Both the position numbers and the translations under genes were made by a program. Shown in pieces: positions 11,142-24,195 of a stretch of 64,000 nt of DNA. The notes under the pieces were generated by a model that worked only from the letters and a program-made list of their open reading frames with translations, ran no database searches and was not told the origin of the DNA. Source of the stretch: Lactuca virosa (Eukaryota; Streptophyta; Magnoliopsida; Asterales; Asteraceae); NCBI GenBank assembly GCA_928212115.1, contig CAKMRJ010001112.1, positions 400,334,431 through 400,398,430 of the forward strand, read 5' to 3'. The first letter of the stretch is position 1; each line of letters opens with the position of its first letter.

Positions 11142-11453
11142 GTTGAATGTGAAGCCACAATTGTTGAATGTGAAGTTTTTTCAAAGGTTGGCTGAAGACC
11201 CGGTTGTGTTTTTTGACTACTTCTGATTTCCATCTCTATATAAGAGATTCATCTGTATTTGTAAAACTTGTATCTAGAGTAACACAGAAAGAGTGCAGAT
11301 TAGCACCAAGAAATATAAATTCCTAGTTACCGGTAGACGTAGGTCAGAGAAGGACCGAACCACGTTAAATCCCTCGTGTTCATCCTTGTGTTCTTGTTTT
11401 TCGTGAGCTGTGTGTGTGTTTAGAGCCGTGTGTTAAGTGTCTCGATCCTAACA
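11142..11453 (+). repeat. 3' LTR of the copia-type element
   Basis: 312 bp, nearly identical to the 5' LTR but with one fewer 22-bp repeat at its start. It ends CCTAACA and is followed by the CAATG duplication. Confidence 0.92.
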
Positions 11454-11627
11454 CAATGATCGACCAAGAACTTTCTTTGCTTGAATGATCCGAGGCATAC
11501 GAATAGCCATGTATATATGAAGGGTAAGGTCACTTAATTTGTTTTGGTAAAGAAATGCAATATGAAAGGATTTCGTTTTTGTGGCAGGTGTTGTGGAGAG
11601 TTGTGCTTGATATCTGCACAATTGGAT

Positions 11628-11640
11628 GCATTATATAGGT
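11628..11640 (-). promoter_or_regulatory. TATA box of SAUR-B copy 2
   Basis: ACCTATATAATGC on the minus strand, about 120 bp upstream of the ATG at 11510. It is conserved at 911-923 and 50211-50223. Confidence 0.55.
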
Positions 11641-14600
11641 GTAAGAAGATTTCAATAAGATTGGGTAATAGTAGGAATTTTAGCGAAGAGATGTGACACA
11701 TTCTAGCAAAATGCAAGATCACATGGTTTTGTCTTCCAATTTGTTATGGACCCAAAGGATTAGACGTTGAATGAAGTATGCCACATATTTTTGCAATGTA
11801 AGCGGAAAAGAGTGAGCAAAACTATGGCCCATATGTATATTTTCACATGGCTATGTTTCATTAAAAATCGTAATATTTGCATCTTTATAATTAATTTATT
11901 TTTTGAAGTATAACCATTCCACCATTTTAGGTGGTGAAGTGGTTAACACTATCAAAAATGAAAAGGGATCAAATCTAATTAGGAATATTAATAAACCACC
12001 TACTAATATGCTTTTGAAGAAAATGTTCCACTCTAACTAAATGGGAATCGAGAGTGTTATTGGATGTATTTATGGGGAATTTGGCCATTCAAGAAGAAAA
12101 TGTTGTTTCTTTCATCTAACCTGAAAAAGGAAGAGTTGTTTGAATGTGGTTTATTTTTATATTTTTTATTTCTTGTAGATGCTGAACAGAAAGAAAATGT
12201 TAATCTTAATTTGGTAGCTTAGGTTAAAAATCTTGTTATCTCTCAAAACTCCATGTAACTATTATAGCTGGCATATTTGTTAGCCAATTTCGGTATGTAT
12301 ATCTATGTACTTATACATACCCGGCCCATTAATGTTGACATACGGCTTATGTATGTTTTACAAGTATATATTCTTTTTCTTTAATGAGAATTGGGACAGG
12401 TTTTTTCCTGATTATCTCACTTCAGCCTCCAATCCATATCTTCTCCTTTTCTTCTTGTTAGTCTTCATTCTCGGTACAACCATAGTCACCACCTTCTCTT
12501 CTCACCGATGTCTTGAACTTTTTGAGACCGACCGCATCATGTTTAGCGTCGTTGATCATCTCTTGACCATCCCGACTAAACCCCACAGAGCAATGAAAAA
12601 AAATTGACTCTCTTCTCAAGTTTTAGATTTATGCTGAAAGACGGGAAAAGTCTTCATATTGAGACCGTGAACGTTTTGATATTGAAAAATCCCAAAATTT
12701 TGATTTTCTCTTTCTCAATATACCAACTTGCACTTTAGTCGATCGATGTTGACTTTGGTACCTTTTGACGAAGGACGTTCTAATTGATATCCCAATTTGG
12801 TTTCCCTCTCGACTCTTTTATTATGAGGTTATTATATCATAGTTATTAATTTTTTGGCTTTCAAACCAACTGTGTGGGCAAGAAGTATCCAACCTTCGAT
12901 TTGCATAGCTATAAGTTCGAAATTTCAATGGTTTTTGAAACGATTTATAATATCCAAATAAAAACTCTTTGAGATTGTTATTATTATTATTTTTTTAAGA
13001 TTCTATTTACGGTGTGGTTGAATTAAAGTTTTTGTCCCATTTTTTTTCTTTTATTTTTAACTTTGTGACTTCCCTAATTGATAAAGTTGCTAGAAATTTT
13101 CGGTGTTTGTCAATAAAATTATAAAAATGTTAGAATTAATATTGTCATTTTAGCAAATAACCTTATATTTTAATACAAGTATACCTTTTAACCGATTGAT
13201 GTGGATTCAAATAAGATTATTTACCATTTCATTCGTTGATGTTGTTATGTTGTGAATCTTTCTTTCGTTCTTAACTTTTGATGTTTATGTGGTGTGAATC
13301 GATTTTTTGTTATCTTGTTGTATCTCAAATTGTTCTTTTGAAAACTACAATAGCTTGCCAAGGAAGATGCTTATAGGATGACACAAGAGCCCTTCATCAT
13401 CTATAATTACCGGTTTGGAAAACTTTGTGTTTAGAAACTTTTGCTCTTAAATTGCCTTTCCTTTTTAATTCATAAAAACACAATAAATGTGCTTGATTAT
13501 GTCATGATTAATTCAATTTGGTTACCATCATATGTTAAACATATGTAAATGGTGTTTAATTTAAGTAGTTGAATATATTGGTGATTAAATATAGTTACAT
13601 TTATATATTGTTGTTTGAAAAAAATATTAATTTATACATCTATTATGTTGACAATTTGATATTTATCATCATTCCCAATTATACAGGTAAAATCATCATC
13701 TACTTATATCCAGATAGTTGAATAAGTTAATAAGACAGTTGAATAAGTTAATAAAATAGACATTCTTAATGTATATGACACTTTATACATACTCGTTTGT
13801 GAGAGTTCAAACCCTAAAAATGGCATATGCATTTTGGATTGTGTCTTTTTTTTTGGATTTTCTTTTATTATAAAATTGTCTTGCTCTTTTATTAAAAAAA
13901 ATTTATAAATGTGCTAGGTCCAATATTAATTTATCATGATATTTACTAATACTAATCACACACTAATTACTTCATAATTATTATTCCAGTTTCAATAATT
14001 CAAGACTAATCATGATGTACTTTATGGAGTACGTAATGACAATTTGCATCATGATCATATAGCAATAGCCCTCGATTAAAACATGTTAATATGCCCTAAT
14101 AACATGTTAATGTTTATCTTTGAGTAATTACCCTATGATAATTTGAAACTTGTAAATAAGTGCTTAAGTAGGGTTCATGTGAACTTTCATGATTTTGAAA
14201 TTGATCCATACAAATGAAAATGATTGGGGTGTTACCTTGTTTTTTCTTTTAATAATCATAATCCCTTTGATTTGATCTTAAATTTGGATTAAGAGCATTC
14301 ACCTAGTTTTCTCAGCAAGAGCACACATACATGACTTTAGGAAGTGTTTTTTTAATTAAACGAACTGAAACCGGGCAGCGATAAGGTTAATTAGGTAGTT
14401 AAATGAGGTCAGCGTGGTACACATAGCATATGAACATGTAGGTAAGCCTTGGAATTTTGAAATAACCTATAAAGTTAGTACCTTGGAATTTTGAAATAAC
14501 CCATAACTTATGAATGAATTGTCTTTTAACTTTGCAAGCTCATAATTTGCTCATTGTTTTACGAATTAAGTTGATTCATTTTTCATTGTTTAGTATTATA

Positions 14601-14906
14601 CGTCCTCTTTCAATTTCAACCTTGTTTGTTCCTTAACACCTTCGTTTGGTTAGCCTCCCATTGCTCCAAATTTAATACTTTCATTATTTCAAGTAAATTT
14701 TAATTTTTCACAATTCTTCTCATTTTACCCTCATTTCCATGAAACTCATTTCTAATAAATTATATTACTTATAATAACATATATAAAGGTAATAACAATC
14801 ATACTTTCTTATTTTTGTCGCTTTTGACCAAATTACACTTTTTGTAGTATTACACATATATAAGACTAGAATTTTCATTCCATTTCATATCAACCATTTA
14901 TGACAC
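11641..14906. other. AT-rich spacer, copy 2
   Basis: This is the counterpart of 924-4346, with no supported gene. It differs from copy 1 by short indels, a rearranged stretch near 13230-13370 and the deletion near 13915. Confidence 0.7.
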
Positions 14907-15931
14907 CACTAGAACATAACCTATTTTTTGGTGTGGTAGGGTTTTTTTTGGTGCGGTGGTAGCCTAAAACTTTTTGGTGTGATAGGGTTTTTTTGGTTCC
15001 GTTGTAGCTAAACCGTACTAGTAAAAGAATTTTGCATCAGTACACCAACCAACCACACCATTTAAAGCATTTATCGTTGTCGTTCCTATAACCGCAATAA
15101 AAAGCATTAAAAGCGTATTTATTGGTGCATTAGCTCAATACCGCACCATTTTATCATAGAAACCGCACCAAAAAATCATGTAATCATCCCTCTAAAAGTT
15201 TCATTCAAAAATTTCATTTCGCGCTAGTGCCCTCCGTATATATAGATAGCATTCCCAAATCTTCCCTCTTCATTCTAATATTTCATTCAAGCTTAGGCAG
15301 ACAAGCTCTAGTCACCACGACCATTCGTTTACCAACATTTGAAGCACCATCACTACCACCCTCATCACTATATTCTGTCTGGTTCATGTTGTAAGTTAGT
15401 TGTTTTTTTATATCTGTGTACTGATTTAAGTCTTACACTTTGGTTAAATGTAAGAAGGGAAGCGTTTTAGCATCTTTCGAGTTATAACCCGACAATATTG
15501 TTAATGATCCAAAAGTCAGGGAACCAAATGAAATCCTATATTCTGTCTATCTTTTCGTTACTAGTTTTTTGTGGTTGAAAATCTTATAATATGAACTAAT
15601 GTTGTGGAGGTGAAAATGATGGATCGAGTGTAGGAGCATATTCAAAGCGAAAAGACTCATCGGCTTTTAATGATGTCCTTTCTCATTTGGGTGGTAAAAG
15701 TAAAGCACCCATAAAACATGAAACATATTCGAGTAGCCACCTCTCCTGCATTGATCTAAGGTCAAACATAATGACGCCATTCTAAATCTTTTTATATCTT
15801 GAAGAGTATCGTCTATGGAGGCTTAATGGAGGTGATTGCAAGTTTAATTGGTGCGGTTATAAAAGGTGTGGTTCCACACTCACACTAGTTAATCATGTTA
15901 ACCACATAAACAAATGCTTTCTGTAATAGTG
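14907..15931. mobile_element. CACTA-like non-autonomous element, copy 2
   Basis: This is the duplicate of 4347-5366, with the same CACTAG and TAGTG ends. The flanking triplets here are CAC and CAT. It keeps the recurring GGTGCGGT/ACCGCACC motifs and the codon-like stretch at about 15609-15785. Confidence 0.55.
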
Positions 15932-16664
15932 CATAGCTAACTTTTACAAAAAGAAGAAAAAAAACAAAACAAAAAAAAGGTATTTCTCCAACTAACTAGC
16001 TAACCAACAGACAAATTTTCCTCTATCTTCGCTTTTGGCTCCTTTGCCCTTTGTCTAGGGAAATGAACATATATGAAGGGAGGATTTTAAAAAAGATTTT
16101 AAAGTTTATTGAAATGTGAGTTTGAGTAGCTCTTTAAAAACCTAGCTTATAAACTTGTTTATAAGATATTTTTTGACATTGCGAAAATAACAATTAAAAA
16201 AAAAAGTCGAATTGTGACGTGTCAAAAAGAACCTTTGTATGTCATCTTTGTCCTACTAGTTTTTAGCAAGCCTTTCACAATAATATTCGTTAAAAATGAA
16301 CAAAAATAATAAAGTTTATCAATATTGGTAAAACTCAGTCGAAGTTTAAAGTTCCAAATAATCGAACATGCATCTTCATATGGTTTGATAATCCAAAATA
16401 ATATCTCCAATGTATGGAACCAATACTATGTAAATGAGAATCAACAATAATTAGTAAAAATATTGATATTAAGACAACATCACCAAGATTTTTTAGAAAT
16501 CCCAAAGCATGAAGACCATGGGCTGAGTAAATTAATCATCAAGAGATTCAAAAATCATATATGATATTTACGGTCCAAAGAAAATGGAGAAATACAAGTG
16601 TTTAAGGCCTGATTTTGATGGAATCGAGTTTTAAGTGAAAAATGGTCTTAAATCCCTGTGACTG
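15932..16664. other. Spacer left of the CACTA block, copy 2
   Basis: AT-rich, with no supported gene. It ends in the CTG triplet (16662-16664) that is the left target duplication of the large CACTA block and continues at 43597-43599. Confidence 0.7.
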
Positions 16665-19514
16665 CACTACAAGAAAAATCACATACAGTCACACCAAAAA
16701 AGTGTGACCATATGTGTATAGTGACATTTTATTTTTTCACTGAAAGTGTGACGGAAGGTGACGTCATCGTATGGGTCTTATGGTCACTTTAAAATGTAGG
16801 TCTGTCACACCCTAAAACCGGAACGGCGGAAACGTTCTGGGGTGGAGAACGTCATGTACAGTATCACAACAAAGCATAATAGTAACAAGCAACAACATCC
16901 ATTGCATTAATAGAATAATTTTAATACAAGCGTGTTCTGTATAGTTTGTAAGACACCAAAATGAATGATCAAATAAAAGATGAGTCTTGTATGTGCTCCA
17001 TCTTCTCCAAAAGCTTCATCGGTACCTGCCTACTGATGACCTGAGAATACAAGTTATTTTGAAAGAGTTTATCAGCATTAACGCTGGTGAGTTCATAAGT
17101 ATTTAGTGTCATTGCCTGTATGAAAATGTTTGTAACAACGTAGTGTAATTATTCATAGATGTTCGTAAATGTTTGTAAATAGTTGAACTCTCTAGAAAAT
17201 CCTATATTTTCTACTGAAATGTAGTCTTCTACCAAGACCCGACTGTTTGTATCTTTGTTCTTTTGTAATGGTAAGAGTATTCCCCAATAAAACTATCATT
17301 ATGAAAAATATAGTTTAGGACCCCACTGATGCGAGATGAATACAAAGTAGAGGTAATAGGGGAAAATAATGTTTTACCCCAGCAGTATCACTGCCGGTTA
17401 AATGTGATGAAAATGCAGACTCCAGGTAGTATTAAATGTACAATACACCTCGGGGAGAGCGTTTTCCTTTAACTCTTACTTAGTTAATTAAAGGTTTGAA
17501 TGTGAACTCGTATGTAACCATGTTAATCGACGGTTGAATAACTGATGATTCTCCGGTGTCATATGTAGTGAGGTAACATTCTGTCACCCCTTGGCCTTAT
17601 CGGTTGGGACTGTAGCTAGCAGTCGGGGTGTGGGAGTGTCTGTCCCGTATAGATTTATACACACAATGCCCGCTCTCCCTCCAGGAGACTCTGGTTACAA
17701 AGTGATACCACAGTGAAGTGTCGTATCGAGAAGTAGTATGTCACATTCTGATTATCGTATTCAAAAGTTTGTATTGTATGTCATAGTGTAGTGATGTTTT
17801 CTCTGTACTAGTATATAGTATATTCCCTTGTATAGTGTATGGTGTGTTCTCTTGTATAGTGTATAGCGTGTATTGACTCGTAACTGTACTGACTCTTATA
17901 TGTGTCGTTGTAATAGTAGTAGTGAGTAGTAAACCCTTAACTATACCTATTATAGTTAAATAGTAATGTTGTTTGTATGTCTTTATTACACAAAGGCACT
18001 GAACTTGATGTGAAAGCTTTTATATCCAAACACATGTATATGATATATATAACTAAGATTTCAACGACATTCGGACAAATAACAGGATACCCTAAGTCCA
18101 CAACCAAACAAGGAACAGGAAATAAGGTAAGCTATCAGTCCTAAGTCCTTCAAACCTTACTTATATAAATATAGCTGTATAGATATGAGTTTGACAGTAA
18201 TGTAAGTTTAAAAGAGTTTTGAAAATAGTTTTAGCATTTAAAAGAGTTTAGTAAAAGGTTTTGAAGTGCTTGAAATCCGTAAGTTGATAGCAACTGAAGT
18301 AAATAGTAAATCTTTCTGTTTATTCTAGTCATTAACACATGGATTAATATAATAACTAGAAATATTTCAACTTGTATCCCCCCATACAAGCATTTAAAAA
18401 TCATTCAAATGTTGATTAGGGGTATGAACTCACCTGCAGTGAGTAACTCGAATGAAAGATCGATATAGGATCGTCGGGTGTTAATTGGAGTCTTGAGCAC
18501 AAACGAATCCTATTTTACATGTAATTACACATATATGAATACATTTATGTATATAACCACTAATGGTAATAGGGACATGCCTTAAGGACATAAAAACACT
18601 TAGAAATAAGTGTTACCAACTCATATGGTGCACATAAGGGGTGTATGCCCTATATTGGCGTGTTAAGGCACGGGTTTTTGTTTGTGTGTGTGCGGCTAGA
18701 GTGTGCGGCCAAGCTTTGTGCGGCCGTACACTCACTATGCAGTGTGTCAAAACGTGTTTCCAAGCCTTAGAATGTTCTAGTGAAGGGTTTTGGACCATTT
18801 CTTAGCCGAAATGGAAGTTTGTTGCTACTTTTGGACCCTTAAAGGGTTTGTGTGTGCGGTTGCACATGGCATGTTGCGGCCAGGGGTGTGGCGGCCAGGC
18901 TGGTGTGCGCCGTACACTCCCATTCAAATTGTGTCCAAATCGATTTTTTAAGGCTTTGTGATGATCCTAAGAAGATGTTTTGGCCGATGCTATGCTTAGA
19001 TGAGCGTTTAAGTCCATTTTAGGACCAAAATATGTGTGTATGGTCACACATGATGTGTGTGCGGCCGTACACACATGAAGATCATCTAGAACGATGATTT
19101 CATGGATCAAACTCGAGGCAAAGGCTTTCTAATGTGTTGTAGTAATGATCTAAGGATTGTTTACTTACGTATTGCCCGATTGGAGAGAAGAAACTTGAAG
19201 GATTCTTGAGAGAGAAAAAGTTCCAGCTTTGAAGAGTGGGAAAAGGGTGTAATGTTGACTTAGGGTCCTTTATATAGGCTGGAGTGTGAGGCTGGGAGGG
19301 TGTGCGGTCGGCTGTGTGCCTATGACAACCCGATATTTCTATTCTGTACAACCATTCACTTCAATAGGAGTCAAAACTGTTTCTGCTAATTTTCAAGCTT
19401 TTTGGAATAAGTTTGAGTATTTTAAGATTAGTACTTCAAGAGATAACAGGAGAGAGAATGCCCTAGGGTTTATTGTGCAAAAATTATTCCAAAACTCCAA
19501 GAGTTTGGGAGTTT

Positions 19515-20305
19515 ACGGCCTAAACAAAGGTGTTACGGCCGTAAACCCTAAATGGGGGTATATATATGACACTTAGTCATTATTTACCATTTTTCACAAA
19601 TTCAAGATCCAAACTCAATTCTCTCTCAAGTATCATCCAACAATTCTTCAAGATCTTCAACTTGTAAGTGTTTCTAGCCCTAATAAGTTGATATATTACT
19701 TAATCTAGTGATTTAACACACTTCCATCCGTGAAATCATTCCAAAAGGTTAGATCTTCAAGTTTCACCAAGAACACCAAGAACACACACTAGTGTTCTTG
19801 GACTTTTAGCACCTTTTCAAGCCTCTATATTGTAAGTATCTATCCTAGAGTATAATAAGTCTTGTTACACTTCTATACATCAGAAAAAAACACCAGGAAA
19901 CCAAGGATCAAAGGTGTTTACGGTCCAAGAACACCTTGGACCGTAAACCCTAAAAAGGTGCCAAAGTGTGCCCTAGTCCCTTCTAAGCCTTGGAAACTTG
20001 CATAGATCCCTTCCTTAATGAGTTAGTACTTGAAAACATCAAAAGACCATAAACCATATGGGTTTACGGCCGTAAACCCAAGGAGAAGTGGTCCAGGGAC
20101 CGTAAACTCCAATAGGAGTGAAATGGTGCCCTAATCTCTTCTAAGGCTTATACTTCAAGTAGAAAGCTTTAAGGACTTGTAAAGCTTCAAAACGCAAATG
20201 GTCAAAGAAACATGAGTTTACGGCCGTAAAATCATGGGTTTACGACCGTAAACTCATGGGTTTACGACCGTAAACTCAATGAGTTATGGTCACAAAACCG
20301 TAAAC
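19515..20305. repeat. Dispersed array of TTTACGGCCGTAAA palindromes
   Basis: At least ten whole or half copies of a TTTACGGCCGTAAA-type palindrome or its TTTACGACCGTAAA variant lie in the LTR, near 19537, 20063, 20218, 20236 and 20257, with half-sites near 19515, 19920, 19940, 20100 and 20300. Spacing is irregular. The same array is in the 3' LTR at about 27153-27955. Confidence 0.85.
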
Positions 20306-21126
20306 TCAAATAAAGGGTTCCCTTGAACCCTAAAATCAATAGCAATGTCCTACAACACTTAGATGCAATCCTTAGCACTTATAACACTTATAGAAGGTGT
20401 TTAACATGTCCTAGGATGTCTTAACTTTGTTAATTAGTTGTTTCAAGACTAATTGGATACATATATGTGTTATTATATGTTAACTAGGATCATTGTGTGT
20501 GTACAAGTCTTCACTTGACACCTAGCATCCTCTACATTCCGTTCATCCAAACCACTCACTACAGGTGAGTTCGTACCCCTTAATTAACCTTTTAAATATT
20601 TTTAAATGCTTTTATGGGGGGGAATACAAGTTGAACAATTATAGTTATTATATCAATCACATGTGATTAATAACTACCAAACAAGTGGATTTCTTACTTT
20701 TCAAACTGTGTTACCAAACTGTTTTACATACCAAATGCTTTTATCAAACTCTACATGTTTTGTTAAATACTTTTACTTAAACTCTTTTAACTTATATTTG
20801 TGTATCTATATAGATATAGTTATATAAGTAGGATTGAAAGGACTTAGGACTGATAGCTCACCTTACTTCCTGTTCCTTGTTTGGTTGTGGACTTAGGGTA
20901 TTCGGGTTATTTGTCCGAAGGTCGTTTGAATCCTAGTTATATATCATGTATATGTGTATAGATATAAAAGGTTACTTCTTTCATTCAGTTCAATGCCTTT
21001 GGGTAGCAAAGGTATACAAACATGTTCATATACACAAACAACATTACTAGTAAACTATAATAGGTATGGTTTAGGAAGATACTATTACTAGAACAATGAA
21101 ACATTCAATGAGTCAGTTCATTCATG

Positions 21127-21335
21127 AGTAATACATAGTGATGAGAAACAAACATAATACATAGTAATGAGAAACAAACATAATACATAGTGATGAGAAA
21201 CAAACATAATACATAGTGATGAGAAACCAAACATAATACATAGTAATGAGAAACAAACATAATACATAATGATGAGAAACAAACATAATACATAGTGATG
21301 AGAAACAAACTAATACACAGTGATGAGAAACAAAA
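21127..21335. repeat. 26-bp minisatellite, 8 units (5' LTR)
   Basis: Tandem units of 26 bp of the type ATAATACATAGTGATGAGAA followed by ACAAAC. There are eight units with scattered changes. An open frame on the minus strand here is only a translation of the repeat. Confidence 0.9.
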
Positions 21336-22290
21336 CATACAAGCTAGACAGAGAAAGAACACACAATACAGCTAGCACATACATATACATATACATTAAA
21401 TACAGTTATGTGAGCCACTTAACGGGGGACATGGCACTACCTGTCATGACCCGTTTTGTATCCAGAATCTCCTTAATTGGGGAGCGTATGAGTTTGTGTA
21501 TAGATCTATACTGGATTGACTATCCTACACCTTGTTGCTCGCTACAGTGGGACTTGCAAGTCTACGGGTGCCAAACGTCATTTCTTACGGCGTCTTACAT
21601 CGTCGTTTTACTAGAGTCGGTAGCAGGATACAGGCCGATCACATGGTACTTTAAATAACAATTAGTTTAAAGTAGTTAGTACAGCAGTAGTTACTTAATA
21701 CAACACTACAGTACTATTTTATTTTCCCTTTACATTTACTTTGTGATATTCACACAATAAACAATAATGTAAGAACTATATTTTTGGTTAATGATAGTCA
21801 GATTTGGGAAAATACACACTCTTACAAGAGACACACACACAGACACTAGATGCCTTGGTAGAAGGCTACTTTTAGTAGGAAACATAGGGTTTTCTAGGAG
21901 AGTTCAAACAAATACAAACTTTTACAAAACTTATACATTACAAACATCTTACAAATGCTTTCATACAAACACAGACACTAATATACTTATGATCTCACCA
22001 GCTTTAAAGCTGATAAACTCTTTCAAAATAACTTGTATTCTCAGGTCACCAGTAGACAGGTACCGGTGCCAGGTTCTTAGAAGATGGAGCTCGTTCAAGA
22101 CTCATCTTTTATTTTTGATGTATATTTTTGGTGTCTATATAACTTGACAGAACACACTTGTATGAAATTATATTATTAATGCAATGGATGATGTTGTTGC
22201 TTGTTTACTACTTTGCATTGTTGTGATACTGAACATGACGTCCTCCACCCCCGAACGTTTCCGCCGTTCCGGTTTTGGGGTGTGACAGAT

Positions 22291-22302
22291 TGGTATCAGA
22301 GC
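22291..22302 (+). other. Primer-binding site of the nested gypsy element
   Basis: TGGTATCAGAGC starts three bases after the 5' LTR and matches initiator Met tRNA. Confidence 0.9.
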
Positions 22303-22997
22303 ATTGTTTATAGTGAATCGAGTGTATCAACCCATAAAAGATATACGAACTATAAACACAGCGGGATTAAAATACTCTGATAAAGAGTTTATACTTTTAA
22401 ATAATAAAATATTTAACTAAGTATACATACCTGCATTCATACTAAAATCAGTGTCACTAGGACAGAACAAAAGTATTACGATTGTTGGACAGCACAAGTA
22501 GACTTAGAGACATATGGTCAACCCTGGGAAGATGTAGCCTGATCAACTACATTATCCGAGGAGTGATTAGCATGTGCCTAAGTATGGTTGTGAGGTTGCA
22601 ACAAGTCTAAAAACTTACCAACACTACTACAATGAGAACAGTAGAACAGAACATAAACTTAAAATACTATAGGAGTATTTTGTGTGACTATTAATTACTT
22701 ATCTGAGAACTAAAAGGTCTTTATTAGTATGTCAATAGTTGCGGGGTGGATACATTAAGGTTATAGGTAACTAGGATGGCATAGACTTAGAATCTGTGAT
22801 CTTTGCTCTACTTCCTGTTCCTTGTTTGGTTGTGGGCTTAGAGTTAGGGTCACTTATTCGAAGGTCTATCCTGTCTTGGTTACATATAACTGGTATGCAC
22901 TAAACAAATGTTGGAGTAACTGATAAAGATCATCTTATAATTATCTAATTAGTTCGTCTATTTAGTTATTTCTTTATCCCTTTTCTCGCGTAGATAA
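22303..22997 (+). other. Gypsy leader region
   Basis: Non-coding stretch between the primer site and the first ORF. At 22808-22895 it holds a diverged copy of an LTR segment (TTCCTGTTCCTTGTTTGGTT) also found at about 20867 in the LTR and near 25435 in pol. Confidence 0.6.
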
Positions 22998-23623
22998 ATG
23001 GCTGGATTCCATCCCGGAGACCCGTACTCCCTAACAACGGCAATGCATGATGGCTGGGAGAAGAGCCAGAAAATGATCACCCAATCCCTATGGATGGTCA
23101 CCAGGCTGAAGGCTTTGCAGATGGTTCTGACTCCGAGCCAGAAGTTGAGAACCTACCCCCGATGGCTCTTGTTCCAAATCCTAACCCTCGTCCGGCTTTT
23201 CAAGGCCCGACGCCTCCGTGGGTGGAAAGCTTGGAAACATGGAGCCAAGGACAGGATCAGCCCATGCCATTCAATGGAGACCGAAGCTTTTATGACCTGA
23301 GCGAAGGGGGCTCAGCAGACAGAGTCTTGCCAATCCTGGTCCGCAGAGTGGCCCGAAATGAGATTCAAGGCAGGACAGCTCTCCATCAAATCACGGAAGT
23401 TGTCACCAATGCAAGAATGCATACCCTCCGCACCATTCGTCTGGAAGATGCTCGTGACAGATCCAGAGTAGACCATGAGACCCTGCAGCAAGAGCTAGCC
23501 GAAACTCGAGCTGAAGTCATAGAGCTCCGAGTACGCCAAAGGGTGTACGAAAGGCACCTAATTGATATGGAGCGCCAACTGGCTGAACTAAGGGTTCACC
23601 CAAGGGATAACCGTCCCCAGTAG
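22998..23623 (+). pseudogene. Upstream retroelement ORF with coiled coil, one frameshift
   Basis: An ORF of about 208 codons precedes gag. It begins MAGFHPGDPYSLTTAMHDGW, changes frame near 23055, and continues to 23623. The second part has an acidic, proline-rich N-terminus (DGSDSEPEVENLPP, PNPNPRP) and a C-terminal charged helix likely to form a coiled coil (about the last 70 codons: LQQELAETRAEVIELRVRQR, then MERQLAELR). It has no zinc knuckle or enzyme motif. It could be an N-terminal Gag domain split from the rest, or an extra structural ORF. I cannot name the family. Confidence 0.65.
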
Positions 23624-24195
23624 GAGACATTCTACCTTTCTTTCCCTAGTTGAAAGAATAGTCTTCTTAGCTATGCTCTAAGTACTACCTTTCTAAGTAG
23701 CTAACTTTGTACTGTAAGTACCTTCTAGTTAGGCCAGTATGCCGTCAAAACTTTTGTTACCTCGTATAAGATGTAAGACCTACTCCAAGGTCATTTTTCC
23801 CAAGCGTATTACATCTTAAATATCAATGATTTTGACAGTCGGCTAATTTCCGTGTCACGCTTTGTTCAAATACTTTCATCATACTATCGTTGCAGTCTAT
23901 CTGAAACCCACTCTAGTCAAGTTATTGGACTAGGGTAATTTAACTCAGGGATCATTCCCATTTCTCTTTCGAAGGTTGGATCATGTTATCCACCAACCAA
24001 TGGAACCCCGGTTTGAACGACAGACGTCTTGTACCCATTCTATGAACTTACTCCTACCATGTACTATGACTACATCATAGGGGTGTAGGTCAAACCCTCG
24101 AGAACATACTTCTACTCTTTTCATGAGCGATCGAAATACATCTAGGTTCAACCATAATCGCTCACGAACTCATTTTCTTTTCATGTAACAGAATC

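Larger units (their letters stand above)
8782..11453 (+). mobile_element. Non-autonomous Ty1/copia element with gag (TR-GAG-like)
   Basis: A 2,672-bp LTR element is flanked by a perfect CAATG duplication (8777-8781, 11454-11458). Its order is 5' LTR 8782-9115, primer-binding site 9118-9129, gag, a protease-type motif, polypurine tract and 3' LTR 11142-11453. Integrase, reverse transcriptase and RNase H are missing, so it would depend on proteins from a partner. This fits the described class of terminal-repeat elements that keep only GAG. The LTRs are very similar apart from one extra 22-bp repeat in the 5' LTR, which suggests a fairly young element, but I could not compute divergence. Confidence 0.93.
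8531..11510 (-). pseudogene. SAUR-B copy 2, SAUR gene split by a retrotransposon
   Basis: The gene starts at the CAT at 11508-11510 and stops at 8531-8533. Without the element and one CAATG copy, 251 + 52 = 303 nt remain, a clean 100-codon SAUR frame plus stop. The insertion therefore looks like the only lesion. The C-terminal 82 codons alone stay open, but they would begin at a TTG and lack the N-terminal 18 residues. The conserved core is complete (PKGHFAVYVGNQEKRRFVV, FQDLLHQAEEEFGFDHP, GGLTIPC). Any transcript from the TATA-like site near 11634 would run into the element after codon 18. Confidence 0.93.
19321..22287 (+). repeat. 5' LTR of the nested gypsy element
   Basis: 2,967 bp, TATGACAACCC (from TGTGACAACCC, one change) to GGGGTGTGACA. 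It contains the palindromic TTTACGGCCGTAAA array (19515-20305), a splice-donor-like CAGGTGAGTTCGTACCCC near 20561, and a 26-bp minisatellite (21127-21335). Confidence 0.9.

Noticed and set aside
19515..20305. CRISPR-like array from recurring palindromes
   Set aside because: Spacing is irregular, the repeats are only 14 bp and the setting is a plant LTR.
21105..21362. Hydrophobic minus-strand frame that looks like a membrane protein
   Set aside because: It is a translation of the 26-bp minisatellite; the same happens at 28755-29052.
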